NCBI GenBank assembly: GCA_036936605.1
Contig: JAUPFV010000001.1
Span: forward strand, 342,995,081-343,059,080
Origin: Limnanthes douglasii subsp. nivea
Lineage: Eukaryota > Streptophyta > Magnoliopsida > Brassicales > Limnanthaceae
DNA: 64,000 nt
Direction: 5' to 3'
The notes under the pieces were generated by a model, which was not told the DNA's origin, ran no database searches, and saw nothing but the letters and a program-made list of their open reading frames with translations. This document shows positions 58,289 to 64,000 of the stretch, piece by piece. Position numbers and translations under genes: made by a program. Every line of letters starts with the position of its first letter. The first letter of the stretch is position 1.

Positions 58289-60380
58289 TTAACAATCCAT
58301 TGGCCATTCAGATGAATCCGGATCATCAATCTCTTTATCGGTGCCATCTTCACAAATAACTGGGTGATCTTGTTCTGGAACGTCCAACCACAGTGACCGT
58401 AGAGGCAAATTGGGGTACCGAAGATTAAAAGCAAGGAAGTAAGAAGCCTTGGCATCATGAACTTCTATATTCATAACCCTCACACAATTTGCAACAAAGT
58501 TAGCGTTTTCCTCTTTACTATTTTTCTCCACTTCAACGCGAAGTTCTCGGAGATCTTGAGCAGCTTTAGCTGTCTGTAGTCGACGAAAATGGTTTTGAAT
58601 TTTTTGAGCAGCTAGATCTTGCTATGCCTTATCCCGCTCCTCTTTCATTTTTGATAAGGGGGTGCGCATAGATTCAATAACCTGTGTTTGTTGAGATTTT
58701 GTTTTCTGCCACTCCAGCTCCTATTTGTTGAGAGCCTGAAGGTTAGTTTTGGCTAACGTAGCCCAGGCTTCTGCCTTTTATTGGTCAAGACTTTTCATTT
58801 TCAGCTTCGCCTCTAGGTTGGATAACTGCTTCTTCACATCCAATCTCTGAAGCAGAAAACTTCTTGAACCCCGTGTAAGGGAAATTATAGGAGATGGGTC
58901 GTCGCATGTTTTACCTCCCACCACGGGGCTCATACCCCATGAAATATTTGAGAAACATTTCTTTGGAGATGTTGCTACCAAAGGGAGTCTTGACTTAATC
59001 AAAGCAGGGCTTGTAGACAACTCAACATCCAGATGCTCCACCACTGTGGTGTTACGAGCAGACTCTTCGACTGTTGCATTGGTCCTGGCACCCTACCTTA
59101 CTGCTCGAACAACGTTGTGATGGTTTTCTACTCAGCCATAGGCAAACTGGATTTTCCTTCTCTCACTTCTTGGTCTTTTTTCTTCGTGGCTGCTCGTGGT
59201 TTATTGTTTCCTTCCTCAACAGTCGCGGTTTTCTTTCTTTTCTCCCCATGGGTTTTTTTGGATCTTCCCCACCACTGCAAGATTTACCTTCACTAACAAT
59301 CGGTTCACTCAGGACCATAGTGTGTTCAGGCTTCGCATCAACCACTAACGAAGCATCGTTAGTACCCATTTCCATTGTTTCTTTCTCCACCTCCTGGTCG
59401 GATATTTCGTCCGATTTTGGACGTTTACTGGGAGCCCTATTCCACTTTGGCAGAAAGACGTTAGCATCAGTGGTATCTAACTTTTTCACAAGGTAAATAA
59501 GATCGGGTGGCAGTCGCAGTTGATCAACATCTAACGTTTCACTCGAGCAATGCAGAGGTTGTTGTTGACCAAATTTGTATTTTTGAAACATCGATGAAAA
59601 TTTCGACCCAAATTCTTCCTCACATACTCTTTAAGCTTGAGAAAGGTAGTCGTGGCCGACTTCAAATTATCCTTTTTCAAAGCATGTAACTTCATCTTGG
59701 AGACTAAAATAGGAACACTTAAAAAAATGTGTGATAATACGAACCTTGTTGGACCCATTTGCAGGTTAAGCGCATCAGATTGTCCTTCGAGTGAGGTTGG
59801 TCATTCTCCAATGGACCACTAAAAAAGACGAACCAATGCTTCCGTTGTTTGTCAGCTTCTAGTAGGTCGTTCATGATCTTCATATTATTTGCCAAGAAAG
59901 AGTAAAAGAAGGTCGGTTTGGTTGATTTGGAAAGACCAGTCTCCATAACCAGAAATTGGGGATTAGGGTGTTCGACAGATTCAGTTAAACCATTTGGGAG
60001 AAGAAGATGAAGTATTTGAATCTCTATAACCAGAAATTGGGGATTAGGGTGTTCGACGGGAGAAATTTTAGGGGTCGGACGAGATGGTCGACTAGTAGGA
60101 ACGACTGGCTTAGAAGGACGACGTCGAGCTGAAGAAAGGGTAGCAACGTGTTTATGGTCAGATGATCGGGGCAATTCAAGGTTGAGGGAATCAAGTGGTA
60201 TTGTGCCTAAAGGAACCGTCGAAGAACTGTCAATCAAACTTGCCCTTTATACTCAGCGGCTCTCTTAGAGATATTGAGATAGTCATCGCCCCAAAAATTG
60301 GTTTCTTGGTCGGGTCAGGCTTCTTGTTCGAGGTAGGTTTTTTCATTAACAGTTACGGTGCCGCGCTATTTCTCTCTCTA
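58289..60380 (-). pseudogene. Antisense extra gene of element D
   Basis: Minus frames show KPTSNKKPDPTKKPIFGA near 60345, a Ser/Pro/Arg-rich part (60237-60060), then NNMKIMNDLLEADKQ and WFVFFSGPLEND (59890-59800), matching the antisense genes of B and C. A GT-AG interval of 41 bp (59744-59704) lies at the same place as theirs; it is short for a plant intron and may have lost sequence. The following part (59591-59163) is basic-acidic with SDEISDQEVEKET and KRKPRLLRKETINHEQ-like segments, and the end (58531-58289) is acidic. An in-frame 81-bp duplication repeats EHPNPQFLV (59944 and 60025). Function unknown; stops throughout. Confidence 0.7.
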
Positions 60381-60621
60381 GAAAGGCTAAAATCTGAGAT
60401 CAATTTCTCTCTCTAATTTTATGTTGTTGATAACAAATGAAGTAGCAAAGGTATTTATAAGGGAGTGCCTCCCTTAACGATTTTTTCCATGGAGAAGTGC
60501 AATCGATAAGAGCCTTACGAAGTCAAAGAGTCGTTTTTTTTAAATTACGAGTAAACATAAGCGTCAACATCCTATGGCTAGATAGTCTTTGTTCGCTTTC
60601 TTGAAAGGACTGGAGGGCTAC

Positions 60622-60962
60622 TGATGAGGGCGCATAATATTCGGGTCACTTTGGACCGACATAATCAAATCATGCGATGATGTATTTGCAATAATGTATA
60701 ACAATAGTAGTAAATTGAGAAATAATAAGGACTTATTTTATAATTAATAATAGTATGGATAAAATGATTGTATTAAAGGGTACGAATAAAATCAAGTGGG
60801 TCAAGTGTGTGAAATTGGGCCTACAACCGCAACTATATAAGGAAAGATCCCCTTTTGGGGGGTGGGTGGACATTTAATATAATATTTACTCTTACCACTT
60901 TCTCTCTTTATGTGGTAGCGAAATTATGTTCCAAATATTTCTAGTACTATCAAGAATTATCA
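60622..60962 (+). repeat. 3' LTR of element D (341 bp)
   Basis: Preceded by the purine-rich GAAAGGACTGGAGGGCTAC. Compared with the 5' LTR it lacks about 40 bp after ACTCTTACCA. Confidence 0.92.
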
Positions 60963-61277
60963 TAAGAATATAAGATTTGTGATTGTGTTTACCGTTTACA
61001 ACTCCCAAACATCATTGCATAACTAGTACGTCACTTGGATGTCTATTTAATTGAAATGGACAATTACATTTTCATTATCGTACACTTTCATTTTCTCAAA
61101 GTATCTAGGTTCGCTTTTGAAACGAAAATACCGTACCTCTCGCATACGTACTGAAATCTAGGAGTTTTCCCCTAATTTCCACTATCATATAGCCCTATGA
61201 TGGTGACAGAATTTAATCTTCTTCGATTCCTTATCCACAAAAGCATCAATTTCTAGATTTGTGAATAACCTATCGGT
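60963..61277. other. MULE interior right of element D
   Basis: This should hold the N-terminal part of the split transposase. Minus-strand readings such as DAFVDKESKKIKFCHHHRA near 61220 are plausible, but no motif confirms it. Confidence 0.35.
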
Positions 61278-62033
61278 TAGGGTGAGATTCGGCCGGTTCG
61301 GTCAGTTTTTTGACATATATTTAAACCAAACCGAACTAATTTGGTTTATAAATTATTAAACTGATTTTTTTATATTAATATCAGTTTTTTTTCGGTTTCA
61401 GTTTTTTCGGTTCGGTCGGTTTCGGTCGGTTTTTCGGTTTGGATATCAATGGAGTTCGGTGCAGTTCGGTTTGGTCGGTTTGGTTCGATTTGGTTGGTTC
61501 GGTCGGTTAGTTTTTTAATTATTTTTGAAAAAAAAAATAAATTAATTTTTTTATATAATATATTTATTAAACTAATTAATAAACTTTTTAATACACCCTC
61601 GAGAAATACACTTTTTGTCTACATTACTACACCCCGGAGAAATACACCATTTATCCATTAAAAAAATAAATGGAGTCATCTCTGGGTTGGGTTCATCCTT
61701 TGTCCATTAAAAAATAAACCGAGTCATCTCTGGGGTTCGAATCCGTGCCCACATAAAAGTAGGATGTTTACTCATTCTCTTAGACCACCTGGCCGAACCA
61801 GTTACATGGTATAGAGGTGGAATGAAATTTATGTAAAACATATCTCTCGGATTCGGTCGGTTCGGTTTGACTCGATTTCGGAATTGAAAAAACCAAAAAC
61901 CAACCGAAATCTAATTCGGTTTGAAAAATAGAAACCGAAACCAAATTATATTTTTTTTAAATCGACCAAACCGACCCATTTCGGTTTGGTTTGGTCGGTC
62001 GGTTCGATTGTTTTTTGTTTTTGCTTACCCCTA
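61278..62033. mobile_element. hAT-like MITE (756 bp) with 8-bp target duplication
   Basis: The ends are TAGGGTGAG and, inverted, TAGGGGTAAGC. Both flanks read CTATCGGT (61270-61277 and 62034-62041); an 8-bp duplication fits hAT. The arms are dominated by GGTTCGGT/ACCGAACC words in opposite orientation, so it can fold back. There is no transposase. A central 61574-61830 block differs in composition and has tRNA-like boxes on the minus strand. Confidence 0.8.
61700..61800 (-). other. tRNA-like A- and B-box segment inside the hAT-like MITE
   Basis: The minus strand reads GGCCAGGTGGTCTAAGA (A-box-like, near 61785) and, about 40 bases on, GGATTCGAACCCC (B-box-like, near 61735). The spacing fits a tRNA or SINE head, but no cloverleaf could be drawn. 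It may be a SINE fragment captured by the MITE. Confidence 0.35.
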
Positions 62034-62631
62034 CTATCGGTTGTGAAGATTTTGACGTTATGGGCCATCATATATAGTGGTTAAGCTGGTTCGTCCTACA
62101 ACGAACAATAATACGTTAAGAAAACCTGATATTTAATCAACCACAATAGAAACAAAATTTTGCATCCTGTTTGCATAGATCATACGATAAGAATTAAATG
62201 GTCTCTTAAAGAAATGCGACGACACGATATTGGTCGCATGAAGGTTTGTGAAACTTGGGTTCTGGTCGCACAATGTATGCGAAAATCATAAAGTTCATTG
62301 TATATTGTGTGCGAGTAATATGGAAACAGAAACTAAAGTTTAAATCATTACCTCCATTTAATACACATTCTCCTCGTCCACCAAGTTGTCCATTTCCTCG
62401 CCTTCTATAACTATTTGGTGTTTGGTTTTTTTTTTGGTAGATTTTTTGTGTTTGGATAGTAAAATGTTAGGGTTTAAGGTAGTAAAATGTTAGGGTTTAT
62501 GATAAAATTTGAGTATTATTCAGATATTAGGGTAAAGTGTGAGGTAATTGTATTTTTGTAAATAGGAAAAACGGAAAGACGGTTATGGAATTATCAAATT
62601 TGAGTTTAAAAAAAAGAAGTTGGATGAGATG

Positions 62632-62665
62632 TCCAACAAAATGGGGTCTTTTTCTATTCTAGCCC
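62632..62665 (-). repeat. Right terminal inverted repeat of the MULE
   Basis: Inverse reads GGGCTAGAATAGAAAAAGAC then CCCATTTTGTTGGA, matching 46033-46062 with gaps; a following TCTCATCCAACTT matches the second left motif near 46095. Confidence 0.5.
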
Positions 62666-64000
62666 TACAAAGAAATATCACATTTTCTTTTATATATATT
62701 CAATTTAAAAAAGATTTTTTTAAATCGTATTGTTGATTTCAAACGATCTGCAACAAGAATTTGTTTCTCAAAATTAATTGAGAATTTAATATATTGAGTG
62801 AATACTATTTTTCAACTTTATAAACTAACCATATTTAAAAAACATATATTTAAAATACTTTTTTTTTAATTTTGTGCTAAAATTCTAAAATTGATAGTCA
62901 GAAATTCAAACATATAAATATACATTTATATTCAAATCATTTTTTTTCAAATACAAAATACATAACCAAATAAAAATACAATCTCATTTACTTCAAATTA
63001 TGTAAATATTTGACCGAATAGTTGAAACTGTATCAAAATAATATTTAGAATAAAATCTTAATTTGTCATGTAATCTTTTACTAATTTAGTTTCATAATTA
63101 GTAATAAATGATTTTTGTTTTATTTTTTCAAGAGATATAAGATTTTCTAATATGTTCACTTTATCTTTTATATGCATAAACTCTCTAATATATGGACTGA
63201 GCAGATGCATTACACTGAGATTTATTTTACAGAGATTTGTTTTACAAAAACAATGAATAACTTTATCCAGTTTTGTACCGATCGAGTTCTTGAGAATATT
63301 TATTGAAACATCTGGATATGGATCATGCAATGGAAAATCTAAATCCGTAAATATGGTCTTTATCATCCCTTTCATTTTGTTCTAACAAAAACTTAAAAAC
63401 CAAAACAATTATAACATTTTTCATATAACCTTATTCACCTAATTAGTAAAATAGAAAGATACATAATAGAATAAATTGAAAAGAAAAAAAAAATTCATTA
63501 TGATGACTAGAAGGTGTTAGACCTTATTAAAAACTTCAAAGTTTAACATAATAACAGTACACAAATATGAATTCCTTGAAACTTCTAACAAATAAAAATA
63601 TGTGACAATTAACTAGAGACCACATAAGAGAAGTCCGACGAGCAGCAACTCGAGCAGATTCAGGCGAACTCCAATGAACTGAGGCTAACAGAAAATCAGG
63701 AGAATTCGGGAGACGATAAGTGTTTACGAACTATAAATATGGGTTAGGATTAGTGTTAATTGGGTTTGATTGGTAGTTTAGGGGTTTGGTAGTATAATTA
63801 GGTGTTGAATCTTGATGCATGTGAGGTTTTGGGATGTAGTTGTTATTCGCGAACGATTGACAAAGAACAACTTTTGTTCGCCAAACGTAGGAAAAAATAG
63901 GGAGTTCCCACGCCCCAAACATGGCGTGGTTATGATGTAGTCCAGAAGTCCAAAATGAATTTTTTTTTAATTATATTTTATTTTATTCAAAAATCTTATA
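62666..64000. other. AT-rich sequence right of the MULE
   Basis: A 105-codon minus frame (63375-63058, FTDLDFPLHDPYPDVSINIL) is the longest open stretch. It is Lys/Ile/Leu-rich and not recognised. A small inverted repeat, CCACGCC and GGCGTGG, lies near 63910-63930. Nothing else was seen. Confidence 0.4.

Larger units (their letters stand above)
51623..60962 (+). mobile_element. Ty3-type LTR retrotransposon, element D, nested in the MULE
   Basis: LTRs at 51623-52002 and 60622-60962 start TGATGAGGGCGCA/T and end in ATCA. The flanks are TAAGC (51618-51622) and TAAGA (60963-60967), a target duplication with one mismatch. The primer-binding site equals that of element A. gag, protease, reverse transcriptase, RNase H and integrase follow on the plus strand, then a tandem array and the antisense extra gene. 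By eye the LTRs are about 92 percent identical outside a deletion of about 40 bp in the 3' copy. All genes are broken. Confidence 0.93.
46033..62665. mobile_element. Mutator-like element carrying PMD and FAR1/MULE genes, with nested insertions
   Basis: The left end (46033: GGCTAATAATAAGACATATT, then TTGTTGGATC) matches the inverted right end (62665 inward: GGGCTAGAATAG, then AAGACCCCATTTTGTTGGA). A second match, CCATTTTG then TCTCATC, follows at 46082. Inside are a plant mobile domain pseudogene (plus) and a FAR1-like MULE transposase pseudogene (minus), a gene pair known from some plant MULEs. Element D and a hAT-like MITE are inserted in it; without them it is about 6.5 kb. No 9-bp target duplication was recognised, so the exact ends are uncertain. 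Confidence 0.6.

Overview
The window looks like nuclear DNA of a plant, probably a eudicot. It is AT-rich and gene-poor, and most of it is transposable elements inserted into one another. All element families seen are plant types: Ty3-type LTR retrotransposons with antisense extra genes, a Ty1/copia element primed by initiator tRNA-Met, a small TRIM-like element, a Mutator-like element (MULE) with a plant mobile domain gene, CACTA, hAT and foldback MITE remnants, and tRNA-derived SINEs. No bacterial-type gene, operon or CRISPR array is present, and no clearly intact host gene was found.

Layout. 1-5925: 5' LTR, gag and most of pol of Ty3 element A (minus strand), cut by the window edge. 5926-7468: AT-rich spacer. 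7469-25840: old Ty3 element B (minus; target duplication ATAAT), split by younger Ty3 element C (11212-19152, plus; target duplication CCTAT). 25980-26287: foldback MITE. 26300-27640: decayed coding traces, perhaps F-box/LRR-like. 27652-30986: about 3.3 kb of a degenerate 25-bp minisatellite. 31400-34720: decayed CACTA transposase region (TNP2, DUF4218, DUF4216-like). 35155-36486: intronless WD40 gene copy with an early stop, probably a retrocopy. 36641-36753 and 42677-42880: two copies of one SINE family. 37799-42675: copia element with matched LTRs and TSD TATGT. 43805-44985: TRIM-like element, TSD CATTC. 46033-62665: a MULE carrying a plant mobile domain pseudogene and a FAR1/MULE transposase pseudogene. 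The MULE was later hit by Ty3 element D (51623-60962) and a hAT-like MITE (61278-62033). 62666-64000: AT-rich, nothing recognised.

How the parts relate. A, B, C and D are relatives of one lineage, most like Tat. Their LTRs begin TGATGAGG (A, B, D) or TGATATGG (C), the gag and pol proteins align, and B, C and D each carry a homologous gene of opposite polarity between integrase and the 3' LTR, with an apparent GT-AG intron at the same place. B and D also share a 36-bp block just after integrase and, next to it, unrelated short tandem arrays. Almost every element gene is broken by stops, frameshifts or deletions. The exception is the RNase H-integrase part of A, which is open and keeps its catalytic residues. 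All LTR identities are eye counts, not computed alignments.
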